A stretch of 64,000 bases of DNA from Cellulomonas sp. JZ18 (GTDB lineage: Bacteria; Actinomycetota; Actinomycetes; Actinomycetales; Cellulomonadaceae). Made by a program: the position numbers and the translations under genes. Under the pieces are notes generated by a model that did not search any database, was not told the origin of the DNA, and saw only the letters and a list, made by a program, of their open reading frames with translations. The DNA is taken from positions 1,116,001-1,180,000 of the forward strand of contig NZ_CP045245.1 in NCBI RefSeq assembly GCF_009720485.1, written 5' to 3'. Shown in pieces: positions 34,500 through 44,900 of this stretch (position 1 is its first letter; every line of letters begins with the position of its first letter).

Positions 34500-36347
34500 T
34501 CAGGCGTCGGCGGGCGTCGCCTCGGGGGCCGCGCCCTCGCCGGAGCCCGCGCCGCCGCGGCCGCGACGACGACGGCGGCGCCGGGGCTGACCGCCCTCGC
34601 CGGTGCCCTCGCCCTCGGCGGCCGGGGCGTCGGTGGCGGCCGTCGCACCCGCGCCCGCCGCGTCACCCTCGCCCGCGGCACCGCCGCGGCCACCACGACG
34701 GCGCCGGCGCGACCGGCCCTCGCCGGTCGCGTCGCCCTCGGGGCCCTGCTCGTCCGGCCGGCGCTCGCCCGCAGGACGCTCGCCGCGTCCGCGACCCTCG
34801 CCCCGGCCCTCGCCGCGTCCCCGGCCCTCGCCGCGTCCCCGGCCCTCGCCGCGTCCGCGACCCTCGCCGCCGTCGCGCGCCGGGCGCGCACCGCCGCCGC
34901 GCTTGCCCGTCTCGCCGACGTCCTCGAGCGTCTCCGCCTGCAGGCCCGCACGCGTGCGCTGGTCGCGCGGCAGGCGGCCCGTGACGCCCTCGGGGATGTC
35001 GAGGTCGGTGTGGATGTGGTCCGACGACGAGTACGTCTCGACCGGCTCGGGGATGCCGAGGCCGAGCGCCTTGTCGATGAGGCCCCAGCGCGGCAGGTCG
35101 TCCCAGTCGACGAACGTCACCGCGGTGCCCTTGTTGCCCGCGCGGCCGGTGCGGCCGGTGCGGTGCAGGTACGTCTTCTCGTCCTCGGGGCACTGGTAGT
35201 TCACGACGTGCGTGACGTCCTCGACGTCGATGCCGCGTGCCGCGACGTCGGTGGCGACGAGCACGTCGACCTTGCCGTTGCGGAACGCGCGCAGCGCCTG
35301 CTCGCGCGCGCCCTGGCCCAGGTCGCCGTGCAGCGCACCCGCCGCGAACCCGCGCTCGACGAGCTCGTCGGCGACCTTGGCGGCGGTGCGCTTGGTGCGG
35401 GCGAACACGATCGTGAGGCCGCGGTCCCGCGCCTGCAGGATGCGGGCGAGGAGCTCGACCTTGTCCAGCGCGTGCGCGCGGTACGCGACCTGCTTGATGT
35501 TCTTGACGGTCTGGCGGCCGTCGTCGTCGGGGTCCTGCGCGCGGATGTGCGTCGGCTGCGACATGTAGCGGCGGGCCATCGCGACGACCGCACCCGGCAT
35601 CGTGGCCGAGAACAGCATGGTGTGGCGCGTCGGCGGGGTCGCCGCGAGCAGCTTCTCGACGTCCGGCAGGAAGCCCAGGTCGAGCATCTCGTCGGCCTCG
35701 TCGAGCACGACCTCGGACACGTGCTTCAGGCGCAGGTGCCGCTGGTTGAGCAGGTCGATCATGCGGCCCGGGGTGCCGACGACCACGTCGGCCCCGCGCT
35801 GCAGCGCCTCGATCTGCGGCTCGTACGCGCGGCCGCCGTAGACCTGCACGATGCGGACCTTGCGCTGAGTCGAGGCCATCGCGAGGTCGCCGGCCACCTG
35901 GACGGCGAGCTCGCGGGTCGGCACGACGACCAGCGCCTGCGGGTCGCCGGGGGCGGCGAGGCGGTCGTAGCCCTCCTCGCCGGGGGCGACGACGCGGTGC
36001 AGCAGCGGGACGCCGAAGCCGAGGGTCTTGCCCGTGCCGGTCTTGGCCTGGCCGATGATGTCGTGGCCGGACATCGCCACGGGCAGCGTCATCGCCTGGA
36101 TGGGGAACGGCTGGCTGATGCCCGCGGCGGCGAGCGCGCGCACGATCTCGTCGCGGATGCCGAAGTCGGCGAAGGAGGCGTCCACGGCCTGCACGGAGGC
36201 GGCCCGGCGGGTGCCGGTCGGGACGGCGGTGGGGACGGCGTCGGCGACGGTGCGGTGCTCGTCGGCGGTGACGTCGTCGGCGTGGTCGGTGGTGGCGGCC
36301 GGGACCTGCTCGGCCGCGTCGTCGTTCACGGTGGTGTCGGTGGTCAC
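34500..36347 (-). CDS. DEAD-box ATP-dependent RNA helicase with Gly/Arg/Glu repeat tail
   Basis: A 615-residue RNA helicase of the RhlE/CsdA type. Motifs: Q motif FADFGIRDEIV then FPIQAMTLP, motif I AKTGTGKT, Ia PTRELA, II DEADEMLD, III SAT, V ARGIDVEDV and VI HRTGRTGR. The core covers about residues 65-440. The tail (about 450-615) is rich in Arg, Gly and Glu with GRGEGR units coded by three perfect 18-bp repeats and ends in several RRRRRG runs, likely for RNA binding. GTG 36347 has GAAGAG about 6 nt upstream. The gene has a long 5' region (36348-36652). Synteny suggests the Rv3211 (rhlE) orthologue. Confidence 0.93.
   Translation of the reverse strand: MTTDTTVNDDAAEQVPAATTDHADDVTADEHRTVADAVPTAVPTGTRRAASVQAVDASFADFGIRDEIVRALAAAGISQPFPIQAMTLPVAMSGHDIIGQAKTGTGKTLGFGVPLLHRVVAPGEEGYDRLAAPGDPQALVVVPTRELAVQVAGDLAMASTQRKVRIVQVYGGRAYEPQIEALQRGADVVVGTPGRMIDLLNQRHLRLKHVSEVVLDEADEMLDLGFLPDVEKLLAATPPTRHTMLFSATMPGAVVAMARRYMSQPTHIRAQDPDDDGRQTVKNIKQVAYRAHALDKVELLARILQARDRGLTIVFARTKRTAAKVADELVERGFAAGALHGDLGQGAREQALRAFRNGKVDVLVATDVAARGIDVEDVTHVVNYQCPEDEKTYLHRTGRTGRAGNKGTAVTFVDWDDLPRWGLIDKALGLGIPEPVETYSSSDHIHTDLDIPEGVTGRLPRDQRTRAGLQAETLEDVGETGKRGGGARPARDGGEGRGRGEGRGRGEGRGRGEGRGEGRGRGERPAGERRPDEQGPEGDATGEGRSRRRRRGGRGGAAGEGDAAGAGATAATDAPAAEGEGTGEGGQPRRRRRRRGRGGAGSGEGAAPEATPADA
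34803..34856. repeat. 18-bp tandem repeat inside the RNA helicase gene
   Basis: Three perfect consecutive copies of an 18-bp unit, flanked by degenerate copies, encode repeated Arg-Gly-Glu-Gly-Arg-Gly hexapeptides in the helicase tail. The period is a multiple of three, so copy-number change keeps the frame. Confidence 0.85.
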
Positions 36348-36652
36348 GCGGGACTCTTCACTGGGCGGGGTGGCGGCTCGCGCACCGCACCGGGCCCTCC
36401 GTGCGCGTGGCGTACGGGGCCCGGCGGCGGGCGGGGCGGCGCCACGCGGGTTGGCCGGCAGCCGATCGTGGAGGTCGCCTCGCGGGGCGCGGGAGCGGCA
36501 GGTGCCGCAGCGGCCGCGTCGTGCGAGGTGGTCCGCGAGGACCGGGGAACAGGACGACCGGGCAACCGATGTACGGGTTGTACCCCGCCACTCTACAGGG
36601 CGGGTCCGCGGCCGCCGCGGTGGACGTGCCGACGCGGCGTTAGCATGCGCGG
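36348..36652. other. 305-bp intergenic region between RNA helicase and ferritin-like genes
   Basis: No supportable gene. It should hold a divergent promoter pair. On the plus strand TAGCAT (36641-36646) lies 6 nt before the ferritin-like ATG. On the minus strand a TAGAGT hexamer (36590-36595) would give the helicase mRNA a leader of over 200 nt, and TACAAC and TACATC are further candidates. Short minus-strand reading frames here overlap the helicase start and look like GC-bias shadows. Confidence 0.5.
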
Positions 36653-37420
36653 ATGACCTCCGACGCCGGCAACGCCGCCCCCGTGCCGTCCGACGCCCCG
36701 TCGGCCGAGCGCTCGTCGAACCGGGCCCCCGGCAAGGGCGCCGGCGCGCCCGCCGACGTGCCGGCCGGCCCGACGCCCGACACGGCCGACGCGGTCGAGG
36801 TGCTCGGCCTCGTCGCCGCGCTCGAGCACCAGGCGTTCGCGCGGCTCGCGGCCGACAGCGCGCAGGCCCCCGACCTCGAGCAGTCGCTCGCGCTCAGCCG
36901 GCTCGCGGCGCGCTGCGGCGAGCGCCGCGACCGCGTCCTCGCTCGCATCGCGGAGCTGGACGGCGACCCCGTCGCCGCGCTCGGCCGGTTCGACCGGGTC
37001 CTCGACGACTTCGACGCCCGCACGCCGCCGACCTCCTGGTCGGAGCGGCTGCTCAAGGCCTACGTCGGGTACGGCGTCGCCGACGACTTCTGCCGGCTCG
37101 TCGCCCGCGGGCTCGACCCGCGCTCGCGCGAGCTCGTCGCGGAGGCGCTCGGCGACGCGTCCCACGCCGAGCTGGCGGTGCGCGAGCTCGACGCGGCGTG
37201 CGCCCAGGACACGGTGCTCTCGGCGCGGCTCGCGCTGTGGGGCCGGCGCCTGGTGGGCGAGGCGCTCGGCGTCGTGCAGCGGCTCGTGCAGCGGCCCGAG
37301 GTCGCACGCGTGCTCGACCGCGCGGAGGTGGCCGCCGAGCAGGAGGTGCCCGCCACGGTCTTCAACGAGCTGACGGCCGAGCACACCCGGCGCATGTCGC
37401 GCCTGCACCTGACCGCCTGA
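36653..37420 (+). CDS. Ferritin-like-fold protein (tRNA-hydroxylase/MiaE-like)
   Basis: A 255-residue protein with a disordered Pro/Ala/Ser N-terminus (about 40 residues) and a four-helix ferritin-like body. Candidate di-iron ligands include Glu in LVAALEHQAFARL, Glu in RCGERRDRVL, and the ASHAELAVRELD and AEQEVPATVFNELTAEHTRR segments. It resembles actinobacterial proteins annotated ferritin-like or tRNA-(MS2IO6A)-hydroxylase-like, but hydroxylase function is unproven. ATG 36653 with TAGCAT 6 nt upstream suggests a leaderless mRNA. Placement between rhlE and DUF3107 matches the mycobacterial order. Confidence 0.8.
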   Translation: MTSDAGNAAPVPSDAPSAERSSNRAPGKGAGAPADVPAGPTPDTADAVEVLGLVAALEHQAFARLAADSAQAPDLEQSLALSRLAARCGERRDRVLARIAELDGDPVAALGRFDRVLDDFDARTPPTSWSERLLKAYVGYGVADDFCRLVARGLDPRSRELVAEALGDASHAELAVRELDAACAQDTVLSARLALWGRRLVGEALGVVQRLVQRPEVARVLDRAEVAAEQEVPATVFNELTAEHTRRMSRLHLTA

Positions 37421-37449
37421 GCTCCTCGGCCGGCGCCGGCCGAGGAGCT
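37420..37449. terminator. Terminator after the ferritin-like gene
   Basis: A perfect 30-bp palindrome (15-bp arms) begins on the last base of the ferritin-like stop codon. Confidence 0.75.
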
Positions 37450-37489
37450 GCGGGGGTCGGCCCGGCGCGCGGCACGGTCCGGACGCGCG

Positions 37490-37520
37490 GACGCCCCGGC
37501 GGTCCTGCCACCGGGGCGTC
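37490..37520 (-). terminator. Terminator after DUF3107
   Basis: A 10-bp stem (37490-37499 with 37511-37520) and 11-nt loop lie 15 nt past the DUF3107 stop on the minus strand. Confidence 0.6.
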
Positions 37521-37535
37521 GTGCCGTCGTGCGCG

Positions 37536-37763
37536 TCAGAGGGTGCCGAAGCCGACCCGCCCCTTGGTCTCCACGCCGATCTCGACGTAGCCGAGCGCGG
37601 CGGACGGCACGATCACGCGCCGGCCGCGGGTGTCGGTCAGCTCGAGCGTCGTCGACGAGCCGGTCAGCGCGTCCTGCACGAGGGCGGCGATCTCGTCGGC
37701 GCCCCTGTCCGACTCGAGCGTGATCTCGCGCGGCAGGTTCTGCACGCCGATCGTGATCTCCAC
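37536..37763 (-). CDS. DUF3107 family small protein
   Basis: A 75-residue protein matching the DUF3107 family, small ATP-binding-annotated actinobacterial proteins of unknown role (M. tuberculosis TB9.4, Rv3208A). Visible: VEITIGVQNLPREITLES, the ADEIAALVQDALTG helix and the end LGYVEIGVETKGRVGFGTL. GTG 37763 has a strong GGAGGAG ribosome-binding site. It lies just downstream of the TetR gene, as in mycobacteria. Confidence 0.9.
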   Translation of the reverse strand: MEITIGVQNLPREITLESDRGADEIAALVQDALTGSSTTLELTDTRGRRVIVPSAALGYVEIGVETKGRVGFGTL

Positions 37764-37819
37764 GGGTACTCCTCCGAACGCCGGGGTCCCGCCGCGGGTG
37801 GCGGGGGTCGGGCTCGATC

Positions 37820-38530
37820 CTAGGCGTCCTCGTACACGAAGTCCGGCCGGACGAGCCCCGCGACCCCGCGCCACGCGAGGTCGGACACCAGGTCGACGAC
37901 GCGGCCGGTGTCGCTCTCCGGACGGTGGCGCAGCCAGTACGTCGCCGCGCCCTGGGCCGTCGCGACGAGCGCCGCCGCGAGCACGTCCGCGTCGGCCGGC
38001 CCGCGCCCCGTCACCTGCGCGAGGACCTCGGCGATCCGCCGCGTCGTCTCCGCGGTCGCGTGCTGGACGCGGGTGCGGACCTGGGCGTCGTGGGTGACGT
38101 CGGACTCGAACAGCAGGGTGGAGGACTCGCCCGCGACCTGCACGAACGCCAGGTAGGCCTGGACGATGGCGGCGACGACGTCGCGGCCGGCGCCCCGCAC
38201 GACCGGCCCGGCCTCGATCGGCGCCACGGCCCGCTCGACCGCGGCGAGCAGGTCCGCGCCCTGCGCGTCGACGACGGCGAGGTACAGGTCGAGCTTGGAC
38301 GGGAAGTGCCGGTAGAGGACCGGCTTGCTCACCTCGGCCCGGTCCGCGATGTCGTCCATCGACACGTGGTGGAACCCCTCGGACGCGAACAGGTCGCGGG
38401 CGACGTCGAGCAGCTGCCGGCGTCGGTCGGTGCGCGACATCCGCGTGCCACGGGCCGCGCGCGGGCGCGGCACGCCGGGGGGCCGGTGCGCGGCGCCCGC
38501 ACCGTCCGGCAGGTCCCGGGGCTCGGTCAT
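37820..38530 (-). CDS. TetR-family transcriptional regulator
   Basis: A 236-residue regulator. The HTH lies at about residues 30-75 (RRQLLDVARDLFASEGFHH, then MDDIADRAEVSKPVLYRHFP). The rest is a helical ligand domain containing AYLAFVQVAGESSTLLFESD. The ligand and targets are unknown; the gene is conserved in this position (Rv3208 region). ATG 38530 is preceded by TACCAT at 7 nt and no ribosome-binding site, a leaderless pattern; an internal ATG at 38443 (MSRTDRRRQLLD) is an alternative. It is divergent from adnA with 137 bp between. Confidence 0.9.
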   Translation of the reverse strand: MTEPRDLPDGAGAAHRPPGVPRPRAARGTRMSRTDRRRQLLDVARDLFASEGFHHVSMDDIADRAEVSKPVLYRHFPSKLDLYLAVVDAQGADLLAAVERAVAPIEAGPVVRGAGRDVVAAIVQAYLAFVQVAGESSTLLFESDVTHDAQVRTRVQHATAETTRRIAEVLAQVTGRGPADADVLAAALVATAQGAATYWLRHRPESDTGRVVDLVSDLAWRGVAGLVRPDFVYEDA

Positions 38531-38667
38531 GGCGGCGATGGTACTGACGCGTACCCGGGCGTTCCGGGACGTCCACGACCGCACGAGGGTGCCGGGCGGT
38601 GCACGACGGCCCGGGCGCGCGGGCGGCGTGCGCGGTCCTGTCGGTGGCTCGTGGTGGGATCGGGCCC

Positions 38668-41600
38668 GTGACGACCGCCGCCACCACGCGCCTGCTGCCG
38701 CCGCCGACCGTGCGCGCCCGCGCGGCCGGCGCCGTCGTGCCCGTGCTGGACGAGGTGCAGCGCGCCGTGGTCGACCGGGTCGCGGCGGGGCGGGACCGCG
38801 TGCTGCTCGTGACGGGCTCGCCCGGGACGGGGCGGACCACGGTCGCGCTCGAGGCGGCGGCCGCGGCGGTGGAGTCCGGGCTCGCCCCCGACGACGTGCT
38901 CGTGCTGGCCGCCACGCGCCGCGGTGCCGGCGAGCTGCGGGACCGGCTCGCGGTGCGCCTGGGACGGACCGCCGGCCGCCCGCTCGTGCAGACGCCCGCG
39001 GCCGTCGCGTTCGCGGTCCTGCGGGCGCGCGCCGGTGCGCTGGGGGAGCCGCCGCCCGTGCTGGTCTCCGGTCCCGAGCAGGACCTCGCGCTCGCGGAGC
39101 TGCTCGCCGGGCACGCGTCCGGCGAGGTGGCGGGTCCGGCGTGGCCCGCGGGCGTGCCGGCCGAGGCGCGCACGGCGCGGGCGTTCCGCGACGAGCTGCG
39201 CGACCTGCTCATGCGCGCGGCTGAGCGCGGCCTCGCGCCGGCCGACCTGGCCGCGCTCGGTCGTCGGCACGGACGACCCGCCTGGGTGGCGGCGGCGGCC
39301 GTGTACGCGGAGTACCTCGACGTCATGGCGCTCGCGGCCGCGACGCCCGACGCGGGCGAGCGGCTCGACCCGGCGGTCGTCGTCGACGCCGCCGTCGCCG
39401 CGCTGCGCGGCTGGGACGACGAGGTGCCCGGCGTGCGGTGCCCCCAGCGCGCGCTCGTCGTGGTCGACGACCACCAGGAGAGCACCGCCGCCACCGCGCG
39501 CCTGCTGCGCGCGTTCGCGGACCGCGGCGCGCGGCTGCTGCTGCTCGGCGACCCGGACGTGGCCGTGCAGACGTTCCGGGGCGCGGACCCCGCGCTCGTG
39601 GCGCGGGCGACGGTGGACGGCACGGGGACGGGTGAGCTGGGCGCGGACCACGTCGTGCTGCCCACCGTCTGGCGGCAGACGCCCGCCCTGCGGGCCGTGA
39701 CCGCCCGCGTGACGGAGCGGATCGGCGCCGTCGGGACGGCCGCGCACCGGCGGGCCACGGCGCCGGCCGGCGCCCCGGACGGCCCGGCCCCCGCGTCGCG
39801 GTGCTGCCGAGCGGCGCCCAGGAGGCCGCGTGGGTGGCCCACGAGCTGCGGACCGCCCACCTGCGGCGCGGCGTGCCGTGGGACGAGATGGCGGTGGTCG
39901 CCCGGTCCGGCGCGCGGGTCACCGTGCTGCGCCGTGCGCTCGCGCAGGCGGGCGTCCCGGTGCGGGTCGTCGGCTCCGACGTGCCGCTGCGCGAGGAGCC
40001 CGCGGTGCGTCCGCTGCTCGACGCGGTGCGGGTCGCCGTCGGCGAGCCGCTGGACGCCGAGACGGCCGCCCGGCTCGCCTGCTCGCCGCTCGGCGGGCTC
40101 GACACGGTGGGCCTGCGCCGCGTGCGGCGTGCGCTGCGCGCGGAGGAGCTGGCCGGTGGCGGGGGCCGCTCGAGCGACGCCCTGCTCGTCGAGGTGCTCG
40201 AGGCGCCCGGCCGTGCGGCGACCCTCCCCCCGCACGTCGCGCGACCGGTCGAGCGCCTCGCGGCGGTGCTCGAGGCCGGACGGACGGCCGCCGCGGAGCC
40301 GGGCAGCGACGTCGAGTCGGTGCTGTGGGCGGTGTGGGACCGTGCGGGGCTCGCGGAGCCGTGGCGGCGCGTCGCGCTCGCGGGTGGGGCCGCCGGTGAG
40401 CGGGCGGACCGCGACCTGGACGCGGTGCTCGCGCTGTTCAAGGCGGCGGAGACCTTCGTCGACCGCAACCCGCAGGCCGCGCCGCGCACGTTCGTGGACT
40501 GGGTGCTCGCGCAGGACCTCCCCGCGGACTCCCTCGCGCCGAGCTCGCGCGCGGCCGGCGTGAGCGTGCTGACGCCCGCCGGTGCGGCCGGGCGCGCGTG
40601 GGACGTCGTCGCCGTCGTCGGCGTGCAGGACGGCGCCTGGCCGGACCTGCGCCTGCGGGACTCGCTGCTGGGGGCGCAGGCGCTCGCGGACGTCGTGGCG
40701 GGGCGTACCGCGGCGACGGCACCGGGTGCCGAGGCCGGCGCCGCGGCCCGCGAGGCCGTGCTCGCCGACGAGCTGCGCGCGTTCGCGGTGGCGTGCTCGC
40801 GCGCCCGCACGCACCTGCTCGTGACGGCGGTCGACGACCAGGACACGAACCCGTCCCCGTTCCTCGACCTCGTGCAGCCGCCGCCGGGCGACGGACCGGA
40901 CCCGCGCCGCGCGTCCGCGCCCGCGCCGCTCGACCTGCGGGGTCTCGTCGCGCGGCTGCGCGCGACGCTGGAGCGCAGCGCCCGGGACACCGGCGTGCCG
41001 GACCCGCGGGCCGCGCGGACGCTGGCCCGCCTGGCCCGCGCCGGCGTGCCGGGGGCGCACCCCGACGCCTGGTTCGGGCTCGCGGCGCCCTCGAGCACGG
41101 CGCCGCTGTGGGCGGCGGACGAGAAGGTGCCGGTCTCGCCGTCCCGGCTGGAGACCGCCCAGCGCTGCACGCTGCGCTGGGCGCTGGAGTCGGCCGGCGG
41201 CACGCCGGCCTCGTCGGCGCTGCAGTCCCTCGGCACCCTCGTGCACGCGATCGCGCAGGAGCACCCGACGGCCGACCGCGAGACGCTCACCGCGGAGCTG
41301 GACCGGCGCTGGCCGGAGCTCGGCCTCGGTGAGGGCTGGCCGGCCGTCGCCGCCCGCCGCCGTGCCGACGCGATGGTCGAGCGTCTCGCGGCGTACCTGC
41401 GCGGTTCCGGCGAGCCGGTGCTGGTCGAGGCGCCGTTCGCGCTCGAGACGGACCGTGCGGTCGTGCGGGGCTCGGTGGACCGGGTCGAGCTGGTCGGGCG
41501 GGTGGGTGACGAGGGCGACCAGCGGCCCGCCGTCCGGGTGGTCGACCTCAAGACGGGCTCGCGCGTCCCCACCACCGCGCAGGCCGCGGAGCACCCGCAG

Positions 41601-41900
41601 CTCGGGGCGTACCAGCTCGCGGTGGACGCGGGCGCGGTGCCGGGCCTGCCCGAGGGAGCGGTGAGCACCGGCGCGCACCTCGTCTACCTCTCGCAGGGCT
41701 CCGGCAGGCCCACCGAGCGGCGGCAGGCCTCGCTCGGCCCCGAGACCGAGGGCCCGAGCTGGGCCCGCGTGCTCGTCGACGAGGTGGCCGGGCGGATGGC
41801 GGCGTCGGCGTTCGAGGCGCGCGGCAACGACCTGTGCGACCGGTGCCCGGTGCGGCGTGCCTGCCCGCTGCGCGCCGAGGGCGGGCAGGTGGTCGCGTGA
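38668..41900 (+). CDS. adnA: AdnA-like helicase-nuclease subunit with degenerate motor, single-base frame break
   Basis: AdnAB is the heterodimeric motor-nuclease that resects double-strand breaks in actinobacteria. This subunit has an N-terminal UvrD-like motor whose Walker A is GSPGTGRTT (Lys replaced by Arg) and whose DExQ box is VVVDDHQES, matching the known vestigial AdnA motor. The C-terminal RecB nuclease has VVDLKTGSR and GAYQLAVDAG, and four cysteines for a 4Fe-4S cluster (AQRCTLRWAL and CDRCPVRRAC). The frame breaks at the C run 39788-39792; adding one C restores a continuous 1077-residue protein. The assignment of A versus B rests on the motor motifs and gene order. Its stop overlaps adnB (GTGA). 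Confidence 0.87.
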
Positions 41901-44900
41901 GCGAGGACGTCGCGGCACGCGTCGGCACGCCCGACGCCGAGCCCGGCGCCGAGCCCGCCGTCGCGCCGGCGCTGTCGGCCGAGCGCATCGCGCGGCTCGT
42001 GGGCCAGCACCCGCCCACCGAGGAGCAGCGTCGGGTCATCGAGGCGCCGCTGCGGCCGTCGCTCGTGGTCGCGGGTGCGGGCTCGGGCAAGACGGAGACG
42101 ATGGCCGGGCGCGTCGTGTGGCTCGTCGCGAACGGCCTGGTCGCACCCGAGCAGGTGCTCGGCCTGACGTTCACGCGCAAGGCGGCGGGCGAGCTCGCGG
42201 AGCGCGTGCGGCGGCGCCTGCGCGCGCTCGCCCGGGCGGCGGCCCGCGACGGCGTCACGCTGCCCACGGGTGCGGACGTGCTCGACGAGCTCGCGCGCCC
42301 GCACGTGTCGACGTACCACGCCTACGCCGCGAGCCTGGTCTCGGACCACGCGCTGCGACTCGGCGTCGAGCCGGGTGCGCGGCTGCTCGGCGAGGCCGCC
42401 CAGTGGCAGCTCGCCGCGCAGGTGGTCGAGTCGTGGACGGGCGACCTCGGGACGGCGGCCGCGACGTCCACCGTGGTCGACGCCGTCCTGTCCCTCTCGG
42501 GCGCCCTCGACGAGCACCTCCTCGACCCGGCCGACGCGCGGGCCCGCGTCGAGCAGCTGGCGGCCGACCTCGCCGCCACGCCGGTGGGCGAGGACCGGCG
42601 GGCGCCGCGCGCGAAGGCGCGCGACCTGGTGGCCTCGCTCGGGGAGCGTGCGCGCGTGCTCGACCTCGTCGTGGAGTACCGGGCCCGCAAGCGCGCCGCC
42701 GAGTCCCTCGACTTCGGCGACCAGGTCGCGCTCGCGGCGCGCATCGCCCGCGACGCGCCTGAGGTGGGGGCGGGGGAGCGGGCCCGGTACCGCGTCGTGC
42801 TCCTCGACGAGTACCAGGACACGTCGTACGCCCAGCTCGTGCTGCTCTCGGCGCTGTTCTCCGGCGGGCACCCCGTCACCGCGGTGGGGGACCCGCACCA
42901 GTCCATCTACGGCTGGCGGGGCGCGAGCCCGGGCGGGCTCGCGCGGTTCCCCGAGACGTTCCCGGTCGTCGAGCCCGGTCCCGGCGGACGCGGGTCGCGC
43001 GCCCGCCGCCGCCCCGCGGACGTCGTGGAGCTGTCGACCTCGTGGCGCAACGACGTCGCCGTCCTGGCGGCCGCGAACCTCGTGGCCATGCCGCTGCGGG
43101 CGGCGGGCGGCCGCGTCGAGGTGCCGGAGCTGCGCCCGCGACCCGGTGCCGGGGCCGGCACCGTGCTCGCCGCCGTGACCGCGACGATCGAGGAGGAGGC
43201 GGCCACCGTGGCCGCGTTCGTGGCGGGGCAGTGGCGGTCCGGGTCCCACCCGGAGGGCCGCCGCACGGCAGCCGTGCTGTGCCGCAAGCGCTCGCAGTTC
43301 GAGCCGCTGCGGCGCGCCCTGCGCGCCGAGGGTCTGCCGGTCGAGGTCGTGGGCCTGGGCGGGCTGCTCGCGGCGCCGGAGGTCGTGGACCTCGTCGCGG
43401 TGCTGCAGGCGGCGCACGACCCCACGCGCGGCGACGCCCTCGTGCGGCTGCTCACCGGTGCCCGCACGCGCCTCGGCGCGGCCGACCTGCACGCGCTCGG
43501 CGACTGGGCGCGCCAGGGCGCTCGCACGCACGGGCGCGACCCCCGGGCGACGGGCGTCGAGGCGGACGTCGTCGACGAGCGCAGCCTCGTCGACGCCCTC
43601 GACGACCTGCCGCCCGAGGGCTGGCGCAGCGCTGCCGGCCGCTCCCTCACGCCCGTGGGGCGCGCCCGGCTGCGCGACCTGGCCGCGGTGCTCCGCGCGG
43701 TCCGCGCCCACCAGGGCCTGTCGCTGCCCGAGCTGGTCAACGAGGCGGAGCGGCTGCTGGGGCTCGACATCGAGGTGCAGGCCCGGCCGGACGTCGACGC
43801 GGGCCGCGCGCGCGCCAACCTCGACGCGTTCGCCGACGTCGTCGCGGACTTCGCCCGGGGCGCCGACCGGCCGAGCCTCGGTGCGCTGCTCGCCTGGCTC
43901 GAGGCCGCGGACGCCCGCGAGGACGGCCTCGAGCTGCCCGTCACGGAGCCCGACCCCGACGCCGTCCAGCTCATGACCGTGCACGCCGCGAAGGGGCTGG
44001 AGTGGGACGCGGTCGCGGTCGCGGGGATGGTCGACGGCGGCCTGCCGGCGACCGCGGTGCTGGGGCCCGACGGACCGAAGGACTCGGGCTGGCTGACGGG
44101 GCTCGGCGTCCTGCCGTACCCCCTGCGGGGCGACGCCGACGACCTGCCCCGCCTCGAGTGCGCGGGCGCGGCCGACGCCAAGGAGCTGGCCGAGCGCCTC
44201 ACCCGTTTCACGCGGGACGCCGGCGAGCACGAGGTGGCCGAGGAGCGCCGCCTCGCCTACGTCGCGGTCACGCGCGCCCGTGACCGGCTGCTGCTGACCG
44301 CCGCGCGCTGGGCGGACGCGAAGGCGCCGCGACGCGTCTCCCCGTTCCTGTCCGAGCTCGTCGACGCCGGGCTCGCCGAGGTGACGGCCTGGGCCGACGA
44401 GCCGCCGGCCGACGCCACCAACCCCCGCGCGGCGCTCGTGGAGAGCGCCGTGTGGCCCGCCGACCCGTTCGCACGGGACGGGAGCGCGCCGCGCCGACCG
44501 GCCGTGGAGGCGGCGGCGGCAGCGGTGCTGGACGCCCTCGCCGACGCACCGGGCGGCCCGCACGCCCCCGACGCCGCGACCCCCGGGGGCGACCGCGGCG
44601 CCGAGCACGACCCGGGGCCCGAGGGCGAGGACTGGGACGCCCTGGCCGACCGCCTGCTCGCCGAGCAGGCCGAGCGGCGCCGGGGCGACGCCCGGGTCGC
44701 CCTGCCGGCGCACCTGTCGGCGTCCTCGCTCGTCCGGCTCGACGCCGACCGCGACGCCTTCGCGCTCGGCCTGCGCCGGCCCGTGCCGCGCGAACCGTCC
44801 CGCCAGGCCCGCCGCGGCACCGCGTTCCACGCCTGGGTCGAGGCGTGGTACGGGCGTGCGACCCTGGTCGACCTCGACGACCTGCCCGGCGCGGACGACG

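Noticed and set aside
36344..36565. Short minus-strand frame before the RNA helicase as an upstream ORF
   Set aside because: It overlaps the helicase start, has no good ribosome-binding site and is Pro/Arg-rich shadow-like sequence.
39781..39810. Programmed -1 ribosomal frameshift in adnA
   Set aside because: No slippery heptamer or downstream structure stands out, AdnA is a single polypeptide in known systems, and three other genes here have the same kind of lesion.
37536..41918. A 1460-codon open frame on the minus strand covering DUF3107 and all of adnA's opposite strand
   Set aside because: Only its first 75 codons (DUF3107) are real; the rest is Arg/Pro/Ser-rich low-complexity sequence, the antisense shadow produced by high GC.
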